Of a stretch of 64,000 bases of DNA, positions 8,989 to 17,014 are shown piece after piece; positions within the stretch are counted from its first letter, which is position 1, and each line of letters begins with the position of its first letter. Made by a program: the position numbers and the translations under genes. A model generated the notes under the pieces. It was not told where the DNA came from and did not search any database. It worked only from the letters and a program-made list of their open reading frames with translations. This DNA is from an uncultured Clostridia bacterium (GTDB taxonomy: Bacteria > Bacillota > Clostridia > Christensenellales > Aristaeellaceae), in contig CALCQO010000022.1 of NCBI GenBank assembly GCA_937894675.1, positions 21,622 to 85,621 of the forward strand, given 5' to 3'.

Positions 8989-9372
8989 AATGTATATCTC
9001 CTTCTGCCACCTCAGTGACGGTTAAAGTGTTTGCTTGTTTGACCATTGGGATGCTTATTCCTGGTCGGGGAGCGAATGTGGAGCGTTATTTGGGATGGTA
9101 TGACCACAGAGCCACCGCCCTTCAAGTATATTCGATTGTTGAACAACAAGTATTTGTAACGATAAATGTGCAATGTTTGGATGTGTGAGTGGTAATGGCA
9201 CACCGATATGGCGGCTTGTGGGAGTTGTAAAAAAAGTCAAAAATAACCGTGTGCAATACGACACGGTTAGAGGCGATATGGGGTTCCATTGTCAATATAC
9301 TATCAAACAGAGCTTTGATGAAAAGCAACGATGCAAGCACTTTGAAACTTCTATTATCCGTCCATTCAAGTA
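8989..9372. other. Intergenic region between virD4 and Maff2
   Basis: There is no convincing gene in these 384 bases; short open frames exist on both strands but lack ribosome sites. It holds the virD4 terminator at 9236-9269 and, on the minus strand, must hold the promoter for the Maff2-VirB6-PrgI-VirB4 operon, which I could not pin to a clear -35/-10 pair. Confidence 0.6.
9236..9269 (-). terminator. Terminator after virD4
   Basis: On the minus strand an inverted repeat (TAACCGTGT / ACACGGTTA) with an eight-base loop is followed by TTTTTGACTTTTTTT. It splits the coupling-protein operon from the mating-channel operon. Confidence 0.7.
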
Positions 9373-11187
9373 TCAGCCCTTGTTCTGCTTAGGTTCCTCC
9401 TGCACTGTTTCCGCACTGTCTACCTTAACCTCGACCACTTCAAAGGTATCAGAGGGCTTAGGTATCAGTCGGCAAGCCAGCGCATCCTCAATTTTGTATG
9501 CGTTCTTTGGGTCTGCATCGGAAAGGTATTTGTAGTGGGGATGTTTGGTGATGTCGTACTTGTCAGACAGAAAGGGGCGTACACCACGCAGTTGCAGGAT
9601 GCACTTGCCCCCATCCAGCACGGATAATTCATCAATGCTCATCAGCTCCTTGCCCAGTTTCTGATAATTGAGGGAATGAGAAACCTCCCTCCCTCGGCTT
9701 TGCCCGGTGTTATAGGTGTCAATGGTCTCCTTTCCCAGCGCCTGGCTGAGTTCTTTGAGGGTGGTGGGCTCTGAGCCGCCCAGGAAGATGCGGGCATCCA
9801 TGTTGCCGATGATGGTGTCGGCATTGTCCTTGTATAGGGCTTTGAGTTGGGACTGGGCTTGCAAGACAAGACAGGCGGAGATTTCCCGACTGCGGATGGT
9901 AGCCACCAACTTTTCCAGTTTGGGTATCTGCCCAATGTTAGCGGCTTCGTCAATCAGGCAGCGCACATGCACAGGCAATTTACCACCGTGTATATCATCT
10001 GCCTTCTCGCACAAGAGGTTGAACAGCTGCGTATAGCACATGCTGATAAGGAAATTGAAGGTATCATCCGTGTCGCTCATGATGAGAAACAAGGCTGTCT
10101 TTTCTTCACCGAGGGTATCTAACAACAGTTCGTCATAGCTGGTCAGTTCCCGCAATTCTTGGATATCAAAGGGAGCTAGGCGTGCGCCACAGGAAATGAG
10201 GATGGACTTGGCTGTCTTTCCCGCTGCCAGCTTGTATTTTTTATACTGCCTGACAGCGAAGTGTTGGGGCTGGGTTTTCTCCAGTTCTTTGAACAGAACA
10301 TCAACCGTGTTCTCGAAGCTCTCATCATCCTCCCTGACCTCCATGGCGTTAATCATCTCAATAAGGGTAGCGAAGTTCTGTTCTTCTTCTGGCGCTTCAT
10401 AGTGTAGGTAACCAATGAGCGCAACATACAACAGTGTTTCAGCCTTCACCCAGAAGTCATCACCTGCTTTGCCGTCCCCCTTGGTGTTGGCGATGAGGGT
10501 TGTGACCAGTTTCAGGATGTCTTTCTCGCTGTGGATGTAGGCAAAGGGGTTGTAGTGCATGGACTTTTTAAAGTTGATGGTATTGAGAATACGGATGCGG
10601 TAGCCAAAGCGCCGCAGCATCTGCCCGCACTCCACCACCACGCTACCTTTCGGGTCTGTTACAACAAAACTGGTGGGGTGCTTTTCGGACACGCATTGCA
10701 TCAGGTTAGGCTTGAGCCAGAAGCGGGTTTTGCCTGAGCCAGAGCCACCGATGATGAGCACATTTTTATTTCGTGCTGTCTTGGGATCTTTTGGTCGGTT
10801 GTTCATGGTCAGGCTTTCCGTCTGGGTCAGGATAATGTTGTTGCAAAAGTCAGGATCAATAAAAGGCTGGATATCCTCCGGCTTGCCCCAGCGTGCAGAA
10901 CCATACTCCATGTTCTTTCGGAACTTTCTGGTGTTCTTACCCTTGATATGCACCATGAGCCGTATCAGCACACCTGCGATACACCCCATAGCTAGGTCGA
11001 TGGGATGGATGCTGGGCAGCACGGATTGAAAGGACAAGCCTAATGCCTGGGGAAAGGCGGCTACCTTTTGAGCGAAGTCCACCCCTTGTGCCAGGCGTGC
11101 TGTCGCAGACAGCTTGGTGGCCATGAGCGCTATAAGGGCATAGGGCAGGTTCAGCAGAATGAATTTCTTGATTTGTTTGGTGTTCAT
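9373..11187 (-). CDS. VirD4/TraG-family type IV coupling protein
   Basis: A 604-residue coupling ATPase that brings the relaxase-DNA complex to the mating channel. Two N-terminal transmembrane helices (about residues 9-28 and 62-80) precede the soluble ATPase. Walker A is GGSGSGKT at residues 147-154; the Walker B region is VRCLIDEAANIGQIP, typical of VirD4. The C-terminus is acidic. Its ATG overlaps the pcfB stop as ATGA, so the two are translationally coupled; PcfB and coupling protein are partners in pCF10-type systems. Confidence 0.93.
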   Translation of the reverse strand: MNTKQIKKFILLNLPYALIALMATKLSATARLAQGVDFAQKVAAFPQALGLSFQSVLPSIHPIDLAMGCIAGVLIRLMVHIKGKNTRKFRKNMEYGSARWGKPEDIQPFIDPDFCNNIILTQTESLTMNNRPKDPKTARNKNVLIIGGSGSGKTRFWLKPNLMQCVSEKHPTSFVVTDPKGSVVVECGQMLRRFGYRIRILNTINFKKSMHYNPFAYIHSEKDILKLVTTLIANTKGDGKAGDDFWVKAETLLYVALIGYLHYEAPEEEQNFATLIEMINAMEVREDDESFENTVDVLFKELEKTQPQHFAVRQYKKYKLAAGKTAKSILISCGARLAPFDIQELRELTSYDELLLDTLGEEKTALFLIMSDTDDTFNFLISMCYTQLFNLLCEKADDIHGGKLPVHVRCLIDEAANIGQIPKLEKLVATIRSREISACLVLQAQSQLKALYKDNADTIIGNMDARIFLGGSEPTTLKELSQALGKETIDTYNTGQSRGREVSHSLNYQKLGKELMSIDELSVLDGGKCILQLRGVRPFLSDKYDITKHPHYKYLSDADPKNAYKIEDALACRLIPKPSDTFEVVEVKVDSAETVQEEPKQNKG

Positions 11188-11669
11188 CTCTGGGGCTCCT
11201 TGCGCCTGCTCTTGTCCGATACTGGGTTTTTGAGCATCTCTCGGAATTGCGTCAGCTTGGTACGCACAGAAGGACGATCCTTTTTGCGTAGTGTCTTGGC
11301 GGTAAACTCCGTGAAAGCAGCGGTCAAAGCATCCGCATCCCTTGCTTTGAAGAACACCAAATACTTGGGAGGCGATACACTCCGGTCTTTCTTGACAGCG
11401 TAGTCCACACCATATTTTCTGGCAACTCGGTCAAAGGATTTGATGTTCTTCTCGGTTATCTCAATGTTGGACACCCCTTGGTTTTGACCCACCAACTGCT
11501 TAACCGTCTGCTTGCCCTGGGGGAGAACATCTGTAAATGCTCCTTTATTCAGAGCTTTGCCCCTTCGGTGTGCCAGGTACTTGCTGATGGCATTTTTCAG
11601 TGTCTGTGCAGTCAGTTTGCCAGTACGGATGGCCAGAGATACTGACCTGTTTTCAATGTCTTCCTGCAA
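11184..11669 (-). CDS. PcfB family (DUF3801) relaxase accessory protein
   Basis: A 161-residue basic protein. Residues 1-35 (QEDIENRSVSLAIRTGKLTA) match the conserved PcfB start, and LTAAFTEFTAKTLRK follows near the C-terminus. In plasmid pCF10, PcfB binds the relaxase and helps dock it to the coupling protein; here it is encoded just before virD4. The start is chosen as TTG 11669, eight bases after AGGAGG; a GTG nine bases upstream overlaps the ribosome site and is unlikely. Confidence 0.85.
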   Translation of the reverse strand: MQEDIENRSVSLAIRTGKLTAQTLKNAISKYLAHRRGKALNKGAFTDVLPQGKQTVKQLVGQNQGVSNIEITEKNIKSFDRVARKYGVDYAVKKDRSVSPPKYLVFFKARDADALTAAFTEFTAKTLRKKDRPSVRTKLTQFREMLKNPVSDKSRRKEPQR

Positions 11670-11696
11670 GGCTTTCACCTCCTTTCATCACAAAAT

Positions 11697-11718
11697 AAAA
11701 AAAGACACCATTGGTGCC
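11697..11718 (-). terminator. Terminator after the sortase-anchored protein gene
   Basis: On the minus strand a short hairpin GGCACC-AAT-GGTGTC is followed by a run of seven T. It lies between the surface protein gene and pcfB. Confidence 0.65.
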
Positions 11719-11736
11719 GAATGATTAGGTAGAACA

Positions 11737-12300
11737 CTATTCCGCTTGTTCTTTTCGCTTTTTACCACTTAATAACACGATTCCGCCAATGCCTGCCATG
11801 GCAGCAAAGGAATACAGCATGGGCAATACATCGTCATCCCCAGTCTTGGGTACACTGCCCGGCTTGCCGCTCACGTAATGGGTTACAAAGTCCACCCGCT
11901 GGGGCAGGCCACCGACACGGATGCTGCCACCATTTTTGTCCGTGGCCCCACTTACCTCGATTTTGTAGCCATATCCCTTCTCGCAGGGATATTCCTCCGT
12001 TACTGTATAGGTTTCTCCAATGGTCAGGTTACTAACCGTTACACTGCCTTGTCCCGTGATGGTGGGAGAGGCCACTACCTGGCCCAGGTTGTCTTTGATG
12101 ATAAAGGTGAACACCTTGCTTTGATTAAAGCCTTCTGGTGCTTTCAAAGCCGAGGTGATGATCAGGCTGCCAGTAGGCTGAGGTGTGACGGTCGCATTCA
12201 CCACAGGCGCAGCGCTTTGGGTTGCACGGGCTGGGATGGTCATGCTAAGAAGCATACACAGACTTAAGACTAGCGGAAGGACAAAGTGCTTTCGTTTCAT
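11737..12300 (-). CDS. Sortase-anchored surface protein of the ICE (DUF5979/Cna-B-like)
   Basis: A 187-residue exported protein. Residues 1-26 form a signal peptide ending at PARA. The middle (GSLIITSALKAP, FTFIIKDN, then SVTVSNLTIGETYTVTEE) has the strand pattern of a DUF5979/Cna-B prealbumin-like domain. The C-terminus has VPKTGD, a hydrophobic helix and KKRK, a variant of the LPxTG sorting signal. It should be linked to the wall or a pilus and may help mating contact. A matching sortase is not in the window. Ribosome site is weak (GAGG). Confidence 0.78.
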   Translation of the reverse strand: MKRKHFVLPLVLSLCMLLSMTIPARATQSAAPVVNATVTPQPTGSLIITSALKAPEGFNQSKVFTFIIKDNLGQVVASPTITGQGSVTVSNLTIGETYTVTEEYPCEKGYGYKIEVSGATDKNGGSIRVGGLPQRVDFVTHYVSGKPGSVPKTGDDDVLPMLYSFAAMAGIGGIVLLSGKKRKEQAE

Positions 12301-12318
12301 GGGATAACCTCACTTTCT

Positions 12319-13296
12319 TTACAGGAACAGGTCAGCATACTGACTGGTCAATGCCATTTGGCGGTCGTGATTCACTTGAGAAGCGTAATAGTGGTTGATG
12401 GTAGCAGGTGCATTGAACAGCGTGGTCAGCAAATATTGTTTGATGTTGCGTACATAGGTGGTGTTATCATTCAAGCAACTGAGCACATACTCCATATGCA
12501 GGCTGTTCAGGCTTCGGAAGCGCTCCTTGACCAATGTGGCAGGGTAGGTGTTTCCGGCAATTCTCAGGGTGGACTGATTAGAACACTGGATTTCTGTCAT
12601 CAGCTCCAGAATCTCTTCCAGCTTAGCTTGGTCGCTGGGATTACCCTCAGACAACAGGTCAAATGAAATCTGCGCCTTGATGTCCTCTCGACAGGCATCC
12701 ATATCGATCTCATCAGCCTCCTTTCGTTTTCGTCCATTACTCTGCCTGTCTGATGGATAGGATGAGATGGGATAGGATGGGTTGTTGGTTACATCAGTAC
12801 TTAATAATTCTGTACTTGGTTCTTTAGTATTTAATTGCGTTGGATTTTCCGACAACGGGTTTTCCGTTGACGGTTTTCCCGTCGTCGGGTTTTCCGACAA
12901 CGGATAATCCAACAACGGTGATGATGGCAGTTTAGGGCTGACAGATGCCTTGCCTTGCTTGGCTGGAGCCGATGGGGATTTTGCATCTAAAGGTAATTCA
13001 TTCTGTGGACTTTCGTAGATCACATATTCGTTGGAACCGAACTTCCCTTTTCTATCTGTGGTTTGCCTACGCACAACATATCCCGCTTCCTCCAATTCCT
13101 TCACCGCTGAACGGATAGCGTCCTTGCTTTCCCGGTTGATGCTGGCCAATCCAGTCAGCGTATAGTCCCAGTCCTCTGGCAGGGACAACATTTGAGATAA
13201 CAAGCCTTTTGCCTTGAGCGACAGTGTTCTGTTTCTCAGGTGGTGGTTTGACATCACCGTATAAGACTTGTTTTTCTCCACCCGAAAAACTGGCAT
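12319..13296 (-). CDS. Replication-initiator-like winged-helix protein with DUF6017
   Basis: A 325-residue protein. Residues 1-105 form a winged helix of the replication initiator A type (FRVEKNKSYTVMSNHHLRN, LSLKAKGLLSQMLSLPEDWDY, then SKDAIRSAVKELEEAGYV). A Pro/Ser/Thr linker with a short repeated SENPTTGKPSTENP unit follows, then a C-terminal DUF6017 domain (about residues 195-325). Such proteins are encoded near parB in clostridial ICEs and probably act in replication or maintenance of the excised circle; direct proof is lacking. The linker DNA has a repeated GGGTTTTCCGACAACG unit that could vary in copy number. Confidence 0.78.
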   Translation of the reverse strand: MPVFRVEKNKSYTVMSNHHLRNRTLSLKAKGLLSQMLSLPEDWDYTLTGLASINRESKDAIRSAVKELEEAGYVVRRQTTDRKGKFGSNEYVIYESPQNELPLDAKSPSAPAKQGKASVSPKLPSSPLLDYPLSENPTTGKPSTENPLSENPTQLNTKEPSTELLSTDVTNNPSYPISSYPSDRQSNGRKRKEADEIDMDACREDIKAQISFDLLSEGNPSDQAKLEEILELMTEIQCSNQSTLRIAGNTYPATLVKERFRSLNSLHMEYVLSCLNDNTTYVRNIKQYLLTTLFNAPATINHYYASQVNHDRQMALTSQYADLFL

Positions 13297-13330
13297 GATG
13301 AAAACCTCCTTTCTCGTATGAATAGGGCAG

Positions 13331-13927
13331 TTATTCAGTGATACTCAGGACGCTTGAACCGTGCTTGGCAATGAGCAGCGCATGGGCGATGCATCTGGTG
13401 GAAAACAGGTCAGCATGATTGTCGGATAGCAAGTCATCCAGCGACGAAGGCTTTGCTTGTGAAAGCAGTGCTGTAACCGCCATGAGCAAGGTGATCTCAG
13501 GAGCAGAAAGAGATGCAGCCAGTACATCAGGCAGATGGTTCCGTGGGCTGGTGATGTAGCATGCTTTCACAAACCGAACCAGTCGGGGCGTTGTGGACAG
13601 TAGGTAGGCGGCAGCCAGCTGCCGGTTGGTATCTGCTCTCCCAAGCGGCACATTGCTTTCCAGCCAATGGTAGTTGTTCTGATGGTCTTGGTTACACCAC
13701 ATGTTGCCAGGGAAAGATGCTAACAGTTCTGCCATCCTCCGGCAGTCAAGGTGGCAGCTGGGTGTATCCAGCAAGGAGAGCATTAGCTCAGCATAGCTGA
13801 CCACGCCAGCGTCCAGTCGTTCCTGAAGCCAGGGACAGGTGAGGTTTTGATGCTTACAGATGCAGAATTGTGTGCAATACCTGCATTCGATATCCTCGGG
13901 GCGGTATTTGTAAGTCAATAGAAACAT
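13331..13927 (-). CDS. Cysteine-rich ICE protein of unknown function
   Basis: A 198-residue protein. Its N-terminus carries six cysteines in about 25 residues (CRYCTQFCICKHQNLTC), which may bind a metal. The rest is mostly helical and resembles no family I can name. The start is at ATG 13927, six bases after AAGGAGG; an ATG 21 bp upstream lies before that ribosome site. It sits between parB and the DUF6017 gene, a position where related elements often encode a small unknown protein, so a role in maintenance is possible. Confidence 0.65.
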   Translation of the reverse strand: MFLLTYKYRPEDIECRYCTQFCICKHQNLTCPWLQERLDAGVVSYAELMLSLLDTPSCHLDCRRMAELLASFPGNMWCNQDHQNNYHWLESNVPLGRADTNRQLAAAYLLSTTPRLVRFVKACYITSPRNHLPDVLAASLSAPEITLLMAVTALLSQAKPSSLDDLLSDNHADLFSTRCIAHALLIAKHGSSVLSITE

Positions 13928-13983
13928 AGCCTTCCTCCTTAAAGACAATGAATTGGTGGTGTAGTATGCGATTGTGCAGATTT

Positions 13984-14865
13984 TTACCTTGAACGGTCTT
14001 GCTGACGCTTTTTGTACCAGGATTCGATGAGCTTTAGAATGGTGTTCTCAATCTGCTTGGGAGAATAGGACCGGGGGAAGTACTTTCTAAGCACTTCCCC
14101 CGATAACGTGATGCGTTCTGTGTCCTTTTTTGTTTCTGACATGATGCCCAGCATGTTGTCTTCATTTAGGCTCCCTTCCTGACTAAGCCTCTTTAAGCGT
14201 TGTGCCTGGGAGAGGGATGGGATGGCCTGTTCTGAATCAATGGTGGTCAGCAGCAGCTCCTGCTCTTTGGGTTTGAGGAACGAGATTTCGGAAGCTGGCG
14301 TAAGACCGATTTTCTTTTCATCCACCAGGTCTTGCAGTGGTGGAATGAGCTGCGTCAACCGGATATAGCGTTGGACTGTACGGGCGCTGTCTGAAGTATT
14401 TTCTGCGAGTTGTTGGTCTGAACGGGACCTCGTGCCAACTTGGCACGAAGTGAGGTCATTGCGCTCACCCTGTCTTTTAATGGCTTCCATTTTCATTTTA
14501 TAGGCTTGAGCTCGCTCGCTGGGCAGGATGTTCTCCCGCTGCAAGTTACTATCCACCATGATAATTGTTGCCTCATTGTCATCCAAGTCACGGACAATGA
14601 CAGGCATGGTCTTGGTTCCTGCCTGCTCACAGGCGTATTTCCTGCGATGCCCTGCAATAATCTCATAGCCTCCTTTCTTACGCGGGCGGACGATTGCGGG
14701 CACCAACACACCATATGACTTGATGCTTTCGATGGTTGCTTGCATGGATTCGTCTGAGATGACTTTGAAGGGATGTTCAGGGAAGGAATGTAAATCGCTA
14801 ATTGCGACAGTCAAAATTGTGGATTCATATACAGATGACTTATCCGCATTTCTTGCTGCGCACAT
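13984..14865 (-). CDS. parB: ParB/RepB/Spo0J-family partition protein
   Basis: A 293-residue protein with the ParB nuclease-like N-terminal domain: residues around 45-110 hold SIKSYGVLVPAIVRP, IIAGHRRKYACEQAG and NLQRENILPSERAQAYKMK, the conserved ParB boxes (CTP/parS-binding fold). A helix-turn-helix region (TVQRYIRLTQLIP, then LTPASEISFL) follows. It starts at ATG 14865, after GGAGGTGAATCT; the upstream in-frame ATG codons overlap a hairpin. No ParA partner gene is found in the window, so it either works with a ParA elsewhere on the element or acts as a regulator. Confidence 0.88.
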   Translation of the reverse strand: MCAARNADKSSVYESTILTVAISDLHSFPEHPFKVISDESMQATIESIKSYGVLVPAIVRPRKKGGYEIIAGHRRKYACEQAGTKTMPVIVRDLDDNEATIIMVDSNLQRENILPSERAQAYKMKMEAIKRQGERNDLTSCQVGTRSRSDQQLAENTSDSARTVQRYIRLTQLIPPLQDLVDEKKIGLTPASEISFLKPKEQELLLTTIDSEQAIPSLSQAQRLKRLSQEGSLNEDNMLGIMSETKKDTERITLSGEVLRKYFPRSYSPKQIENTILKLIESWYKKRQQDRSR

Positions 14866-14883
14866 AGATTCACCTCCAATCAT

Positions 14884-14909
14884 AAAAAGCCACATGGTTC
14901 AATGTGGCT
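14884..14909 (-). terminator. Hairpin with T-run in the parB leader (terminator or attenuator)
   Basis: On the minus strand AGCCACAT-TGAACC-ATGTGGCT is followed by TTTTATG, ending only about 20 bases before the parB start. It could end transcription arriving from the tRNA side or attenuate parB. Confidence 0.6.
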
Positions 14910-14966
14910 GGTACAGACATTTGTTGGAGACCTATGGAACTAGCACCAGTAGATCAACTCACACTA

Positions 14967-15010
14967 AAAAACCGCCTGAATTTGTTGACATACAACAACT
15001 TCAGACGGTT
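14967..15010 (-). terminator. Terminator of the tRNA-Ala gene
   Basis: On the minus strand an 11-bp stem (AACCGTCTGAA / TTCAGGCGGTT, one G-T pair) with a long AT-rich loop is followed by TTTT. It starts three bases after the tRNA CCA end. Confidence 0.8.
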
Positions 15011-15012
15011 CT

Positions 15013-15088
15013 TGGTGGAGTGCAGGGGAGTCGAACCCCTGGCCTCTACAATGCGAATGTAGCGCGATACCAACTTCGCCAGCACCCC
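15013..15088 (-). tRNA. tRNA-Ala (anticodon CGC)
   Basis: A 76-nt cloverleaf on the minus strand. The acceptor stem GGGGTGC/GCACTCC contains a G3-U70 pair, the alanine identity mark. The anticodon arm is CTACA-TTCGCAT-TGTAG with anticodon CGC, reading the alanine codon GCG, common in this GC-rich genome. The T arm is CAGGGGTTCGACTCCCCTG. The 3' CCA is encoded. Its 3' end points to the ICE, the usual geometry for integration, though the attachment site is not proven. Confidence 0.95.
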
Positions 15089-15434
15089 AAGTGAGAGAAA
15101 ATCTGTTACTAAGTCCGAGTCACCATTTCTGCGGGTTTGTGGGGATGCGGTGGTAAGCCAATGTCTACCAACTGTGCTAATGCCCCATGGTTTCCGTGGG
15201 AAACACAGGGCATTATACCATCTGATGGGCGGCAGCGCAAGGGGAAAAAGCGGGGGAGGGGGATTTTTCGGCGCGTTCGATGGTTGTTTGGCGGCTCTAG
15301 CGTGTTTGTGCCGGCATCATGCCATTCCAACTATCATATTGGCACCGCGCAATGGAAACAATGAAATCAATCCTCCTCTGCCGCGCTTTTCCAACCGTTG
15401 GATAGAGCGGCGGCTTCGTTGCGCCTTCAAGGCG
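15089..15434. other. Intergenic region right of tRNA-Ala
   Basis: No gene can be supported here. A hairpin with two stems (AATGCCC/GGGCATT outside, GTTTCC/GGAAAC inside) lies at 15179-15214 without a T-run. The tRNA promoter should lie on the minus strand in 15090-15150, but no clear boxes were seen. Confidence 0.5.
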
Positions 15435-15668
15435 TTATTCCTCCTCCTGCACGATTCTCCAGCCGTCGGGCAGGACAGGCGCCGCGCTCTCCTGGGGCGC
15501 GGGCAGGGCGAGGATTTTAAGCAGCTCCGACACGCTGGCGCTGCCCTCCGCCAGGGCGCTGTCCAGTTGGCTGAGGGCGAGGGAATGCAGGCGGCTGGGC
15601 GCTGGGGAGCGTTTGCGTCGCGGGGGCGATTTGGGCGGTGAAACCACTTTTCTTGAGCTGATAGGCAT
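15435..15668 (-). CDS. Hypothetical 77-residue protein
   Basis: A small open frame with codon use like the chromosome, starting at ATG 15668 after AGGAGG (four-base spacing). The first 25 residues are basic and Pro/Ser-rich (SPPKSPPRRKRSPAPS), followed by a predicted helix, LHSLALSQLDSALAEGS, and SVSELLKILALP, then an acidic end. I do not recognise a family. It stands alone beside the ICE-tRNA junction; a remnant of mobile DNA or a small regulatory protein are both possible. Confidence 0.5.
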   Translation of the reverse strand: MPISSRKVVSPPKSPPRRKRSPAPSRLHSLALSQLDSALAEGSASVSELLKILALPAPQESAAPVLPDGWRIVQEEE

Positions 15669-15823
15669 ATGACCTCCTGTTTTTTGTGAAATCGAGATTT
15701 AAAAACCACAAACATGAAGATAAACGGAAGAAAATAAATAAAATATGGGAGAAGAAACCATAATTAAATATAATGATACGAAAATTTCCTGACAAATCCC
15801 CACCCAGATTCCACCCTACACGA

Positions 15824-15852
15824 AAAAACGCGCCATTTCCTGACGCGTTTCT
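15824..15852 (-). terminator. Terminator after the DUF368 gene
   Basis: On the minus strand AACGCG, an 11-base loop and CGCGTT are followed by TTTTCG. It closes the DUF368 transcript beyond the double-hairpin repeat at 15868-15920. Confidence 0.65.
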
Positions 15853-15867
15853 TATTATACTCAATTC

Positions 15868-15920
15868 CGGGGTCCGGGGAAGAATTCCCCGGGCAGGGGT
15901 TTGGGGGCGAAGCCCCCAAC
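15868..15920 (-). repeat. Double-hairpin intergenic repeat, copy 1
   Basis: Read on the minus strand: a GC-rich hairpin (GGGGGCTTCGCCCCC), then AAACCCCTGCC, a second hairpin (CGGGGAA-TTC-TTCCCCG) and GACCCC. The same layout occurs on the plus strand at 20990-21039, so this looks like a dispersed REP-like element. It sits directly after the DUF368 stop codon. Confidence 0.6.
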
Positions 15921-15935
15921 GTACCCCGTTCTCCC

Positions 15936-16775
15936 TTACCGATTGTCCATCTTGGCCTGCCACTTGTCCAACTGCATGGCGGCGATAAAGCCCAGAGCAG
16001 CCAGCAGGATGCCCATCAGCAGCTGCCCGGTGCCGGAGAAGCTGGGGATGATGGTAATGGTGGAAGCCAGCACCAGGCCCACCACGGCGTGGGAGGCAAG
16101 GGAGAACTGCTCGTTGAACAGCTTGTCGATGAAGCGGGCAAAGAGCAGCGCCACCAGCAGGATGCCGGCGAACAGGGGCAGGATAATGCCCAGGTTCAGA
16201 GCGCCCACCTGGGTCATGATGCTGTCGTAGAGGCCCATAAAAATCAGCAGGCTGGAGCTGGACAGGCCGGGCACCACCAGGCTGAAGCCCCAGACGATGC
16301 CGCTAATGAAGGCCCATAGGGTGTTCAGCTGCAGGGATAGCCGCCCCGCGCCGTTCACCAGCAGCAGGATAATCAACAGCGCGGCGAAGGAAATGACCAG
16401 GGCGGTGTAGTCCTTCTTGGTGGAGGGGCCGTCCCGGCGCGCGGTTTTCAGCAGCATGGGCACGGTGCCCAGGATCAGGCCGATGAAGAGGCAGAGCATC
16501 TGGGTTTCATAGCGGGTGAATAGATCGCCCACCACCTTGGCAAAGCCCACAAAGCCAAGGCCCACGCCAACGCCCACCGGCAGGAAGAGCTTCCAATGCT
16601 TTTTAAAAGCGGAGAAGGGATGGCTGAGCAGCTCCATCATGGGCTGATAGATGCCGAAGACCACCGCCAGCACGCCGCCGGAAACGCCGGGCAAAATGGC
16701 GCCGCCGCCGATGAGAATGCCGTTGAGTATGCGCAGCAGGATCAATCCCGCGCTGTTGTCCTTGTGTGTCGTCAT
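15936..16775 (-). CDS. DUF368 (PopT-type) polyprenyl-phosphate transporter
   Basis: A 279-residue protein with about eight transmembrane helices and the DUF368 marks GGGAILPGVSGGVLAVVFGIY (residues about 22-43) and GFSLVVPGLSSSSLLIFMGLY in the second half. The two similar PG(V/L)S segments are an inverted repeat of the fold. Family members (PopT) were shown to return undecaprenyl phosphate across the membrane for reuse in cell-wall synthesis. Start ATG 16775 follows AGGAGGTTTCT; an ATG 45 bp upstream has no such site. It is divergent from the Na/Pi gene. The window also encodes UppP, which makes the substrate of this recycling step. Confidence 0.85.
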   Translation of the reverse strand: MTTHKDNSAGLILLRILNGILIGGGAILPGVSGGVLAVVFGIYQPMMELLSHPFSAFKKHWKLFLPVGVGVGLGFVGFAKVVGDLFTRYETQMLCLFIGLILGTVPMLLKTARRDGPSTKKDYTALVISFAALLIILLLVNGAGRLSLQLNTLWAFISGIVWGFSLVVPGLSSSSLLIFMGLYDSIMTQVGALNLGIILPLFAGILLVALLFARFIDKLFNEQFSLASHAVVGLVLASTITIIPSFSGTGQLLMGILLAALGFIAAMQLDKWQAKMDNR

Positions 16776-17014
16776 AGAAACCTCCTGTTTTGTGCCCAAA
16801 GGGCGTGCCCATTGTAGCACGCCCAGGGGAGCGTGGCAATTGAGAAGGCCATGGCAGAAAAATTATCCGATTTTCGGCAGGCAAACGCATGCATTTCTTG
16901 CATTCCTTACGCCTGGCGGCGCGCGGGGCTTGCATCCCAGGGTGGAAAAATAAGCCGGATTGTTGTATGATATCAAAGTGTTGCCTGAAGGAATCAAGAA
17001 ATGTGGAGGCTTGC

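Larger units (their letters stand above)
1..14966 (-). mobile_element. Right part of a Tn1549/CTn-type integrative and conjugative element
   Basis: A minus-strand block of mating-channel, coupling, partition and accessory genes (ParB, DUF6017, PcfB, VirD4, Maff2, VirB6, PrgI, VirB4, NlpC/P60, DUF4315, DUF4366, ArdC-like) in the order known from clostridial CTn elements. The DNA is less GC-rich than the chromosome to the right. Relaxase, integrase and the left end are outside the window. The right end is placed between parB and tRNA-Ala by inference; the exact attachment site cannot be fixed without the other end. Confidence 0.9.

Noticed and set aside
8985..9004. Laboratory vector sequence (T7 gene 10-type ribosome site) before Maff2
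   Set aside because: AGAAGGAGATATACAT matches the vector leader, but flanks do not, and the gene context is a natural ICE. Chance or convergent strong site.
15179..15214. Hairpin right of the tRNA as a terminator or small RNA
   Set aside because: The stems are good, but there is no T-run on either strand and no promoter; left as unexplained structure.
15150..15641. A 163-codon plus-strand frame near the tRNA
   Set aside because: No ribosome site, composition biased to Arg/Gly/Ala, and overlaps the better-supported minus-strand small gene.
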